This document shows, in pieces, positions 1 through 7,016 of a DNA stretch of 15,487 nt. The DNA comes from Candidatus Methanogaster sp. UBA203 (GTDB taxonomy: Archaea > Halobacteriota > Methanosarcinia > Methanosarcinales > Methanogasteraceae), in assembly GCA_002503595.1 (NCBI GenBank), contig DASC01000109.1, positions 1 to 15,487 on the forward strand, read 5' to 3'. Below the pieces are notes generated by a model. The model did no database searches and was not told the DNA's origin. It saw only the letters and a list, made by a program, of their open reading frames with translations. Position 1 is the stretch's first letter; every line of letters begins with the position of its first letter. Both the position numbers and the translations under genes were made by a program.

Positions 1-21
1 CCTCTGTGCTCTCTGTGGTTT
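1..21. repeat. Degenerate dispersed repeat fragment at left edge
   Basis: The first bases contain the doubled motif CTCTGTGCTCTCTGTGG. It resembles CTCCGCGATCTCCGCGGTG at 5840-5858, differing mostly by C/T transitions. Short repeats of this kind are scattered between genes in many archaeal and bacterial genomes; I know this only as a general pattern and cannot name a family. It lies where the N-terminal coding part of the following nitroreductase should be. Confidence 0.35.
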
Positions 22-55
22 AATCTTCCTTACCATAAACGGATCCTCCGGAAGA

Positions 56-625
56 GTGAAAAAGTGCAGGCACTCGCGAATTACCAGAGAGCCTCTTAAT
101 CACGCCACCGTTGCGAATATCCGCGAGGATATGAAGCCCAATCCCGATATCGAGGTGTTTGAGACGCCTCCGAAGGGATCTTGCGCAAAGAGGCAGCAGA
201 AATTCTTCAAGCAAATTCTTGATCTTGTTGATCCGGCTCCGGGCATGAACAAGATGCAGAAGTGGTCCCGGATGAGTGTAAGCAATTACGGTGCTCCTGC
301 TCGGATCGTAATCGTTGCGGATAAGTCAGCGCCGGGCTGGTTCGTCTTCGATATCGGCATAGTAACTCAGACAATAGCGCTTGCGGCGCAGGAATATGGC
401 CTGGGCACCTGCATTCTGGGTGACGCAGCCGCGTATCCTGACGAGGTGCGAAGGATTGCAAACATTCCCGAGTCCAAGCAGATCATCATCGGAATCGCCA
501 TTGGCTACCCGGATTGGGATGATCCGCTAAACAGCCTGCGGACCGGGAGGGAGCCGGTCGGGGAACTGGTTACGTGGCGCGGGGCGGCGGATGAAGGATG
601 GGAAAACGGTGAAAAGGGGAACTAA
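56..625 (+). CDS. Nitroreductase family protein, N-terminally truncated (probable pseudogene)
   Basis: The C-terminal two thirds match FMN-dependent nitroreductases that reduce nitro or quinone compounds with NAD(P)H. Visible motifs are NYGAPARIVIVADKS, the helical core FDIGIVTQTIALAAQEYGLG with GTCILGDAA, and the closing GYPDWDDPLNSLRTGREPVGELVTW typical of the family. Missing is the N-terminal third: the RRSIR-type arginine motif and the APSxxNxQPW segment that hold FMN. The reading frame is open from the GTG at 56 back to the left edge without a stop, but those upstream codons run through a short non-coding repeat, so no intact N-terminus lies in the window. An ATG at 130 is another possible start. 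A complete enzyme would need about 50-60 more residues. I infer a 5'-truncated remnant; the family call is fairly secure. Confidence 0.72.
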   Translation: MKKCRHSRITREPLNHATVANIREDMKPNPDIEVFETPPKGSCAKRQQKFFKQILDLVDPAPGMNKMQKWSRMSVSNYGAPARIVIVADKSAPGWFVFDIGIVTQTIALAAQEYGLGTCILGDAAAYPDEVRRIANIPESKQIIIGIAIGYPDWDDPLNSLRTGREPVGELVTWRGAADEGWENGEKGN

Positions 626-721
626 AACGAAGGAGAAAGGTAACTACCCAGATACCCAAAACCACTATTCAGGGGTTTAGAGGAGAGAAGTGGTCAGGGG
701 GGCTCGAAGACGCGCACAATG

Positions 722-730
722 TTTATGATA
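722..730 (+). promoter_or_regulatory. Candidate TATA box for the four-gene operon
   Basis: TTTATGATA lies about 26 nt upstream of the ATG at 752, the spacing expected for archaeal TBP and a leaderless transcript. It falls inside the coding region if the alternative ATG at 719 is used, so it bears directly on the start choice. No comparable TATA-like sequence sits 25 nt before 719. Confidence 0.35.
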
Positions 731-751
731 CCACAAGCGTATTGCACAGTC

Positions 752-1630
752 ATGGACGCAAACGATCCTGTCGAAAGATCGGCTGAACCAGTAACCGACG
801 TTCTGCGAACCTTATCCCGGGAAGAAGCGAATATCAGGAACATACGCAAAGCCATCCGTGCAATCGAGAGGTATACGGAGAATGAACCGTCAAGTAACAT
901 CTACAAGATAAAACAAGAGATTGAAAGGGTTGAAAAGATATTGAAGCAGACTATACTGACCGATTTTGTCGAAGAAGATGTAGAGCAGCGAATACAGCCA
1001 GTGAAATCAAAGATGCCTGAGTGGGAAGAGCAGGCACAGAAGAGCTTTGGCAGGAGGCTCGAAGACGCGCTGAGGCAGGTGAACTTTGAATTGAGTGGAC
1101 ACTACCCGTTACTGAAGGCGATGTTCTACACACTGGAGGTGAAACTGGAAGCGGGCAGCGTTGTAATCTGGTACGGTCCTGAGCAAGAGCGGTTGGACGC
1201 CTGTAAACCCATCCCCGAAGTAGTGGCAAAAAAACTGGCAGCAAGCCACAAGAAGATCACCGGTCGCGGTCTTGATGGCGAAACATTCCTCTTAAACTTA
1301 TTCGAGGCGTACAAGGCAGCAGCTCATCGCAGCGAGAAAAATTTCGGAGATTCGATTCCGGTTTCAGACATTCTTCTGGAGTATGCACTCTTGATCCAGG
1401 GTAAAAAGTTCAGAACGAACCCGGTCAAGAGCAGTTACAAAGAGTATGGGCGCGTCTTCTTCAGTTATGATCTGTATCGATTGAAGGAACGGGCGGTGGA
1501 TGGCCATGAACTGAGCCTTGTAACCGCTACAAGAGCCTATACGAGGCGGAGGGCAGGGTTTCTCTGGGTGCCATCCAATGAACGAGGAGATGGTACGTAT
1601 ATCTCGCACGTCAGGTTCAGGGAAGTGTAA
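752..1630 (+). CDS. Coiled-coil protein of unknown family, first gene of BREX-like ATPase/helicase operon
   Basis: I do not recognise the family. The roughly 292-residue protein begins with a charged helical stretch rich in E, K, R and I (about residues 15-90), likely coiled coil. A mixed alpha/beta C-terminal part follows, including SIPVSDILLEYALLIQG, YGRVFFSYDLYRLKER and a final segment FLWVPSNERGDGTYISHVRF. There is no signal peptide, membrane segment or catalytic motif that I can name. The ATG at 719 is in frame and would add 11 residues, but neither start has a good ribosome site; I prefer 752 because of the TATA-like element 26 nt upstream. Its stop is 2 nt before the first ATPase gene, so it is almost certainly co-transcribed and probably functions with the two ATPases and the helicase, perhaps as an adaptor or DNA-binding subunit. 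That role is inference. Confidence 0.7.
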   Translation: MDANDPVERSAEPVTDVLRTLSREEANIRNIRKAIRAIERYTENEPSSNIYKIKQEIERVEKILKQTILTDFVEEDVEQRIQPVKSKMPEWEEQAQKSFGRRLEDALRQVNFELSGHYPLLKAMFYTLEVKLEAGSVVIWYGPEQERLDACKPIPEVVAKKLAASHKKITGRGLDGETFLLNLFEAYKAAAHRSEKNFGDSIPVSDILLEYALLIQGKKFRTNPVKSSYKEYGRVFFSYDLYRLKERAVDGHELSLVTATRAYTRRRAGFLWVPSNERGDGTYISHVRFREV

Positions 1631-1632
1631 TC

Positions 1633-2856
1633 ATGGAGTTGGAGTACGGGCTCTATGAAGCGGGAATAGACCCTATCCCAGCAAGGAAAATCATAGAGAT
1701 CGTCGGAGGACAGGGAAATCCTCCGGAATACGGATTTCAATACTTCACCGCGGGATTGGACAACTATCTCGGGACAATCGATGAGGATTACCTTGGAAGT
1801 TTTGTAAAAGATGGAGGTTCGGCGTTTAAAATGGTGATTGGGGTATATGGTGGTGGAAAAACACATTTTCTATATTGCATCAGGGAAATTGCGTGGAACT
1901 ACGACTATATAGCGTCATACATCATTTTGAGTCCTGAACAGACTCCATTTTACAAATTGGAGCAGGTGTACAGAACCATCGCTTCAAATCTCATCTACCC
2001 ACAGACCCCGGAAGAACTGTTGTCAGGATATGACAGGGGAATCGAGGCGGTCATCAAGGCGTGGTACAGCCGGAAGTACCAGGAGATGGCAGGAAAACTG
2101 CCTGATGATCTCATATCACAGGAACTCAATGCTTATGCGTCCGCGCTTGGTCCTTACGAGAGCACGAGCTTCAGGAACGCGGTAAAAGACGCTTTCTTGA
2201 GTCTAACTGAACGACGCGACGACGATTTCACGTTAATCATCCAGTGGCTGGAGGGCGAGAACCCTCCTAAGAACCTGCTCAAGGATTTCAAGATATTTGA
2301 AAAGATAGACAAAAGCACTGCGTTTAAAATGATCCGCTCTCTTGTCCAGTGGGTGCGAGACATAGGTTACGCAGGAATCGTCGTTCTCATGGACGAGGCT
2401 GAACAGACCCCGAGCATGACCACAAAGCAAAAAGCAGCCCTTTTGAGCAATATGAGGGAACTAATCGACGAATGCGGACATGCCAACTTTCGAAATGCGA
2501 TGTGGTTCTATGCGGTTCCTGATGAGAACTTCCTCGAAGGCAGAACGCAGGTGTACGAGGCTCTGCGGCAGAGGCTCTCATCGGTCTTCGATGCAGAGAC
2601 AAACCCGACCGGAGTCAAGATATATCTCGAAGAAACGTCTGTGGATCCGATAGAATTGTTAACGGATATTGGAGACAAGCTATCTGCGATTTACGAGGTT
2701 GCATACAGCGTAAAGTTTGAAACAGGTGCACTTGATGAGACGATAGCCGATGTTGCGAAAGCTGCGTATGACCGGAAGCTGGAAATTGGGTACAAGAGAG
2801 AATTTGTCAAAAATATCATCGAGGCGCTGCACAGATTGCGTAAAACCGGGGGGTAA
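1633..2856 (+). CDS. BREX BrxC/BrxD-type (DUF2791) P-loop ATPase, first copy
   Basis: This 407-residue protein is a cytoplasmic AAA-like ATPase resembling the BrxC/BrxD family (formerly DUF2791) of phage-defence loci. Seen directly: a Walker A motif GVYGGGKTHF with K76-T77, a Walker B segment GIVVLMDEAEQ with D254-E255, and a sensor-like strand FYAVPDENFLEGRTQVYEAL followed by RQRL. The N-terminal stretch PIPARKIIEIVGGQGNPPEYG matches the segment that usually precedes the P-loop in the family. No nuclease or transferase domain is visible. It starts 2 nt after the stop of the coiled-coil protein and ends 3 nt before a second, divergent ATPase, suggesting that the two form a hetero-oligomer. 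Family membership is strong. Assigning it specifically as BrxC or BrxD is not possible, and the DNA target is unknown. Confidence 0.85.
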   Translation: MELEYGLYEAGIDPIPARKIIEIVGGQGNPPEYGFQYFTAGLDNYLGTIDEDYLGSFVKDGGSAFKMVIGVYGGGKTHFLYCIREIAWNYDYIASYIILSPEQTPFYKLEQVYRTIASNLIYPQTPEELLSGYDRGIEAVIKAWYSRKYQEMAGKLPDDLISQELNAYASALGPYESTSFRNAVKDAFLSLTERRDDDFTLIIQWLEGENPPKNLLKDFKIFEKIDKSTAFKMIRSLVQWVRDIGYAGIVVLMDEAEQTPSMTTKQKAALLSNMRELIDECGHANFRNAMWFYAVPDENFLEGRTQVYEALRQRLSSVFDAETNPTGVKIYLEETSVDPIELLTDIGDKLSAIYEVAYSVKFETGALDETIADVAKAAYDRKLEIGYKREFVKNIIEALHRLRKTGG

Positions 2857-2859
2857 GCG

Positions 2860-4170
2860 ATGCAGTTTGTGAAGCACGCTCTGTACGGGATTGGAGATGT
2901 GCGAGAGACCCGATTTTTAGGATTTGAAATATCTGTTGAGTTCGAGGATGGTATTTTGCGGTGGATCAGACAGGATGAGCTTGAATTTCTGTCAGGATCC
3001 ACGCCGGTGCCAGACGTCGAAATCTCCGGATCAGTAGAACCGATATTACCGGACGAACGGTTCAGGGCAAGAGAGATTATAGAAGCACTCCGGTTGGGCA
3101 TCGTTTCTCGTGGACAGGTGGACGAGTTCACGTTCGGGCGAGATTACGCGATAGGGCAGATCAAAGAGTGGCTAAGCAGGACGGACCGCGAACCTCTGAT
3201 AATTTCCGGAGAGTATGGGGTTGGAAAGACACATCTCCTGGATTATCTCTACTCATCTGCCCTTAAACAGAACCGGGCAGTTGCAATGGTTGAGCTTGAC
3301 CCGGGTGAACTGCCTTTGCATAAACCAAAGGCTATATATGAGGCTATAATCCGTTCGTTCAAATTCAGAACGCATAACGGCGGTTTCAGGGAATTTCTGC
3401 GGGAGATTGCAGCGAGCCCCAATTGGCATGAGTTGCAGGAACATGAGTACCTCGGGACAGTGATCGAAAAGATACGGACCGGGGAGGACGATGAATACAT
3501 CTATGAGTGGATCGAAGGAGAATCGACACACAAGCCACAGATGTATAATTATTCAACATGCGGAAATATTTATTGCTACATATTGAGTGGGATTGGCTGG
3601 GCTGCAAAGAACATTCTCGGGCTTGACGGGTTCTTGGTCATGTTCGATGAAGCCGAGAGTGTCGACTCGTTCTGGCACACGTCATACCAGAATAATAAAA
3701 GCTGGAATTTCTTAAAGGGACTTGTTCTGACAGGCAGCGATGATCCGGTGTCGTTAAAAGAGGTCAGTATGAATAAATTTTACAAGCACCGTCTCTACAA
3801 AGGCTGGTGGGGCTATTACAGCGATTTGCAGTATTGCGGGCATTTCAGGCTGCCGTTTACATGGAGAGTCCCGTGCAACTTAAAAATCCTGTTTGCATTC
3901 ACTCAGGACGATGAAATGTTTGAGATAGAACCGCTGAACAGCGCCCGGAAATTGGAGATCGGATCCATTGGTATGGAATACTTTGAGAACATCTCGGAGA
4001 AGATCATCTCGTTGTACGATCTGGCTTATGATTTCCAGGCAGATTCACGTGTCTTTGAGTACGTACCAAAGGATAATACCCGCAGATTCATCAAGGGACT
4101 GGTAGAAGCTCTTGATCTCACTCGTTTTCATCCTGATAAGCCGATCGGGGAATTGCTGGATGGATTCTGA
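2860..4170 (+). CDS. BREX BrxC/BrxD-type P-loop ATPase, second copy with N-terminal SH3/Tudor-like domain
   Basis: This 436-residue ATPase has two parts. Residues 1 to about 50 (HALYGIGDVRETRFLGFEIS onward to FEDGILRWI) look like a small beta-barrel of the CarD/KOW/DUF3553 type, often used to bind nucleic acid or polymerase. From about residue 65 the DUF2791 pattern begins: RAREIIEALRLGIVSRG, Walker A SGEYGVGKTHLL with K123-T124, and LDPGELPLHKPKAIYEAI. Walker B is LVMFDEAESVD with D263-E264, and a sensor-like strand is ILFAFTQDDEMFEIEPL. Compared with the first ATPase, the linker between Walker A and B is different and the Arg-rich RQRL segment is not obvious, so one copy may be regulatory. 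The last 11 nt overlap the helicase start, implying translational coupling. The family call is strong; the barrel fold is inferred from pattern only. Confidence 0.85.
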   Translation: MQFVKHALYGIGDVRETRFLGFEISVEFEDGILRWIRQDELEFLSGSTPVPDVEISGSVEPILPDERFRAREIIEALRLGIVSRGQVDEFTFGRDYAIGQIKEWLSRTDREPLIISGEYGVGKTHLLDYLYSSALKQNRAVAMVELDPGELPLHKPKAIYEAIIRSFKFRTHNGGFREFLREIAASPNWHELQEHEYLGTVIEKIRTGEDDEYIYEWIEGESTHKPQMYNYSTCGNIYCYILSGIGWAAKNILGLDGFLVMFDEAESVDSFWHTSYQNNKSWNFLKGLVLTGSDDPVSLKEVSMNKFYKHRLYKGWWGYYSDLQYCGHFRLPFTWRVPCNLKILFAFTQDDEMFEIEPLNSARKLEIGSIGMEYFENISEKIISLYDLAYDFQADSRVFEYVPKDNTRRFIKGLVEALDLTRFHPDKPIGELLDGF

Positions 4171-5767
4171 TAAGCGAAGGCTCAGGCGTACGTGGATGAC
4201 TTTCTTTGGCAGATACGGCAGGCTCCTTCCGATTCAAGCGCGTTCTGTTCCTGTGGTTCTGGCTGGAAAGAACGCGATCATCGTCTCAGCTACCGCCAGT
4301 GGAAAGACCGAAGCCGTGATTGCACCACTTATCGAGAGGCATCTGAAGGAAGCGTGGGGCGGCATGAATAGCATTACGATCCTCTACATCTCTCCGACGA
4401 AGGCACTGGTTAATGATATGCACGACCGCCTTAAAGGACAGCTGGATGAACTTGGAGTCTCGGTGTCGTTAAAGACAGGCGATACGCCACGATTTAACCC
4501 AGCTAAGTCTCCAAGCGTTCTGATCACCACACCCGAGTCGTTCGATTCGATGATTTGCAGACACCCCGGCGCGTTTAAGAAGATAAAAGCGGTGATACTC
4601 GATGAAATACATCTTATCGACAACACATATCGAGGTGATCAACTCAGGATCCTTTTAAAAAGACTAAAACATCTTTCAGAAACAGATTTCAACGTCTATG
4701 CCCTTTCTGCCACCATAGCATCTCCGGAGGAGGTGGGAAGCAGATATCTTAGAGATTTCGAGGTCATCACTGACTCTAATAAGCGAGAAATTGAGTACAC
4801 GCTCGTTGAATCGGCTGAAGAACTATATGACTGCGTAAAAAGAGAGAACATCCGGAAATTGCTCATCTTTTGCAATAAGAGAGCAACGGTGGAGGAGTTT
4901 TCCAGGGAATGCGTTGATCTGTGGGGTTCTAACCGCGTTGCCGTCCATCATGGCAGTTTGAGCAGATCTATTCGCGGAGAAGCCGAGAGTTTCATGAAGG
5001 ACGCGCAGTACGGAGTCTGCGTGGCTACCATGACGCTCGAGATAGGAATTGATATCGGGGATATCGATGCCATCGTGCTTGCAGAAGTCCCGTGGAGCAT
5101 ATCATCGCTGCTCCAGCGGATTGGGCGGGGGAGCAGGCGTATGCAACGAAACCGTGTCTTTGCTATGTATGGTTCTGCGGATGAACAGATGCTGCTTGAA
5201 CGGATGTTTCACGTTGCAATGGCAGGATACCTCGAACCGGTTGACTATTCGCACGATCCGTCTGTTGTGGTGCAGCAGGTCTTTTCCTCGCTTTATGCCA
5301 GCCCATGCGGGCTTACCGATTACCATCTTCTGAATCTTTTCGGAGGGTTCTGTCCGGAAGACGAACTGCGCGACATCTTAAGTCACCTTGTGAAGAGCGA
5401 ATGGATCGAAAAATGGCATGAAAAGTGGCGTGCAACAACCAGATTGATGGATATTGGAGCGAGGGGTGAGATTCATTCGAATATTCCCTCAAACAAAGTG
5501 GTTGCGGTTATTGACGTCAGTTCCAGGCAAACGATCGGCGAGGTGCAGTATCCGGTTGACGAGATATTTATGCTTGGCGGAAGGGTGTGGCTGATCGTCA
5601 GAGAGTCCTTTGAGAGGCTGTATGTAAAGCCGGCAAAGGGGGGAATTGCCACTGCGAAGTTTAAAAGCCATGCGTCGGAAGGTGCCTTCTCTCATCTGCT
5701 GCCAGCACACCTCGTGAAGTCCGAATCGGCACTGTCGACTTTCTCAGTGAAATCGCTATATCCTTAA
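4160..5767 (+). CDS. Lhr-like superfamily II DEAD/DEAH-box helicase (BrxHI-like)
   Basis: The 535-residue protein has the full set of SF2 motifs. These are a Q-like PIQARSVPVVLAGKN, motif I SATASGKTEA (K49-T50), Ia YISPTKALVNDM, Ib TTPESFD, and II DEIH (148-151). They continue with III LSATIA, IV LLIFCNKRATVEE, V ATMTLEIGIDIGDIDAIV and VI QRIGRGSRR (319 onward). The DEIH box and motif V/VI style are Lhr-like. At 535 residues it is much shorter than full archaeal Lhr (about 850 or more), so the C-terminal Lhr modules are reduced. I chose the ATG at 4160 over the in-frame ATG at 4112, because GGGGA at 4147-4151 gives a ribosome site and the shorter start leaves a normal 11-nt overlap with the ATPase gene. 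Pairing with BrxD-type ATPases points to the BrxHI role; 3'-5' translocation is family knowledge, not shown here. Confidence 0.9.
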   Translation: MDSDKRRLRRTWMTFFGRYGRLLPIQARSVPVVLAGKNAIIVSATASGKTEAVIAPLIERHLKEAWGGMNSITILYISPTKALVNDMHDRLKGQLDELGVSVSLKTGDTPRFNPAKSPSVLITTPESFDSMICRHPGAFKKIKAVILDEIHLIDNTYRGDQLRILLKRLKHLSETDFNVYALSATIASPEEVGSRYLRDFEVITDSNKREIEYTLVESAEELYDCVKRENIRKLLIFCNKRATVEEFSRECVDLWGSNRVAVHHGSLSRSIRGEAESFMKDAQYGVCVATMTLEIGIDIGDIDAIVLAEVPWSISSLLQRIGRGSRRMQRNRVFAMYGSADEQMLLERMFHVAMAGYLEPVDYSHDPSVVVQQVFSSLYASPCGLTDYHLLNLFGGFCPEDELRDILSHLVKSEWIEKWHEKWRATTRLMDIGARGEIHSNIPSNKVVAVIDVSSRQTIGEVQYPVDEIFMLGGRVWLIVRESFERLYVKPAKGGIATAKFKSHASEGAFSHLLPAHLVKSESALSTFSVKSLYP

Positions 5768-5770
5768 GTT

Positions 5771-5862
5771 TTACCGCGAAGCACGCATAGTGCGTAGAGG
5801 CATCGCAAAACCTAATGAGAATTGAAACGGTCTTAAAACTCCGCGATCTCCGCGGTGATGAA
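5771..5862. repeat. Degenerate inverted repeat block in intergenic region
   Basis: TTACCGCGAAGCACGC at the left end is the approximate reverse complement of CTCCGCGATCTCCGCGGTGA at the right end, and a small ACGCA-TAG-TGCGT hairpin sits inside the left arm. The right arm belongs to the same degenerate motif as the sequence at 1-21. No coding potential is visible between the helicase stop and the radical SAM promoter. The block may act as a transcript end or be a miniature repeat element; neither is shown. Confidence 0.4.
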
Positions 5863-5921
5863 AACACCCAGGTTTTTAGACAGTGCCCATCCGGGCAGGT
5901 CGGCACTCCATCAGAAACCCA

Positions 5922-5930
5922 ATACTTAAA
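5922..5930 (+). promoter_or_regulatory. TATA box of the radical SAM gene
   Basis: ATACTTAAA is centred about 30 nt before the ATG at 5957. The 26 nt between box and ATG has no Shine-Dalgarno sequence, consistent with a leaderless transcript. Just upstream, AGTGCC at 5882-5887 and GGCACT at 5902-5907 form a dyad that could be an operator; its significance is unknown. Confidence 0.5.
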
Positions 5931-5956
5931 CCCAACTTCGCGCATAACAACCCTAC

Positions 5957-6925
5957 ATGGCATTCTCACCGGTACTGGCATCGAAAGCCCTCTGGCAGCT
6001 TAAGGTAAGGAAAAGACCCTTTGTCCTGTCGCACGGGATCAATGCGAGATGCAACCTTAAGTGTAAGTTCTGCGAGTACTGGAAGGAGGAGGGCGCGGAG
6101 ATGGAGACCGGAGAGATACTAAGTCTCCTCGATGAGGCAAGATCCTTTGGAATCGGGGTCTACAATGCATGGACTGCCGAGCCGCTTCTGCGAAAGGACC
6201 TCTCCGAAATCCTCAAGCACGCCCACGACCTCGGGATGATGACCTCGCTCATAACCAACGGAAAACTCCTGAAGAAGCGAATCCCGGATCTATCGGACCT
6301 CGATTACCTGTCAGTCTCTCTGGACGGGATAAAGACATTTCAGGAGATCAGGGGATTTGAATTCGATTGTGTGCTGGACGGGATAATGGAAGCGAAGGAG
6401 GCAGGTCACAGCATCCTCTTAAACTGTGTGATCAGCGAAAAGAATCTGGATGAGCTCAGGAATCTGGTATATCTGGCGCGTGATCTCGGCGTCTGGATAT
6501 CGTTCGAACCGATCCATGAATTTGGCGGGATATCGGGGCGGGTCTGGGAGGAGCTCGGGATCAGGGACATGGGCGCGTACAGAAGGGCGGTCGATCAGAT
6601 CATCGGACTTAAGAAGAATAAGTTCCCGATCATCAATTCCCTGACATACCTGGAGATGGTAAAGAACCTGAAACCCGATTTCAGGTGCCATGCCAGCGAG
6701 ATCGTCCTCCATGTCACTGCCGACGGCAGGATCGAGAACTGCCGGGTCGCAAGGACGCATCTCGGGGATGTGAGCGACGGCATTCTGAATGTCTGGAAAT
6801 CGTCAAAGGACCTGCGGAGAAGGGCGTCAGAAGGATGCAGGGGGTGCCTCTTCTTCGGATATGTTGAAAACAGTCTCCTCTACGAGTTTAAGCCGGAAGT
6901 GCTAGCGCATTACGAGTGGATGTGA
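5957..6925 (+). CDS. Radical SAM protein with C-terminal SPASM-like cysteine cluster
   Basis: The 322-residue protein has the canonical radical SAM motif CNLKCKFC (C32, C36, C39), which binds a 4Fe-4S cluster and S-adenosylmethionine. The TIM-barrel signatures of the family follow (WTAEPLLRKDLSEILKHA, SLITNGKLL, DYLSVSLDGI). The C-terminal part has CHASEIV, a further Cys in DGRIENCRV, and EGCRGC, the pattern of an auxiliary-cluster SPASM or twitch domain. There is no membrane segment. The sequence does not reveal the substrate; peptide modification and small-molecule or lipid chemistry are all possible. It stands alone between two promoters, with no precursor peptide gene evident beside it. 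The start follows the TATA spacing, giving a leaderless message. Family confidence is high, specific function unknown. Confidence 0.88.
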   Translation: MAFSPVLASKALWQLKVRKRPFVLSHGINARCNLKCKFCEYWKEEGAEMETGEILSLLDEARSFGIGVYNAWTAEPLLRKDLSEILKHAHDLGMMTSLITNGKLLKKRIPDLSDLDYLSVSLDGIKTFQEIRGFEFDCVLDGIMEAKEAGHSILLNCVISEKNLDELRNLVYLARDLGVWISFEPIHEFGGISGRVWEELGIRDMGAYRRAVDQIIGLKKNKFPIINSLTYLEMVKNLKPDFRCHASEIVLHVTADGRIENCRVARTHLGDVSDGILNVWKSSKDLRRRASEGCRGCLFFGYVENSLLYEFKPEVLAHYEWM

Positions 6926-6966
6926 CCGGCATTCCGATCAAGGGATTCGCCAGCCCATCCGCAATC

Positions 6967-6975
6967 TTTTTATAG
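6967..6975 (+). promoter_or_regulatory. TATA box of the thermosome gene
   Basis: The AT-rich run TTTTTATAG lies about 45 nt before the thermosome ATG, so transcription would start near 6997 and leave a short leader containing the ribosome site GGAGG at 7006-7010. No heat-shock operator could be defined with confidence. Confidence 0.5.
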
Positions 6976-7016
6976 AAGTACTATCAGTTGGAATATAACA
7001 ATTGCGGAGGCTCGTA

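Noticed and set aside
661..694. ACCACT / AGTGGT stem with a 22-nt loop before the coiled-coil gene.
   Set aside because: Six base pairs across a long loop is weak and there is no T run, so I do not call it a terminator.
701..1070. Exact 15-nt repeat GGCTCGAAGACGCGC at 701-715 and 1056-1070.
   Set aside because: One exact 15-mer in a window of this size is only mildly unlikely by chance, and there is no flanking similarity to support a duplication.
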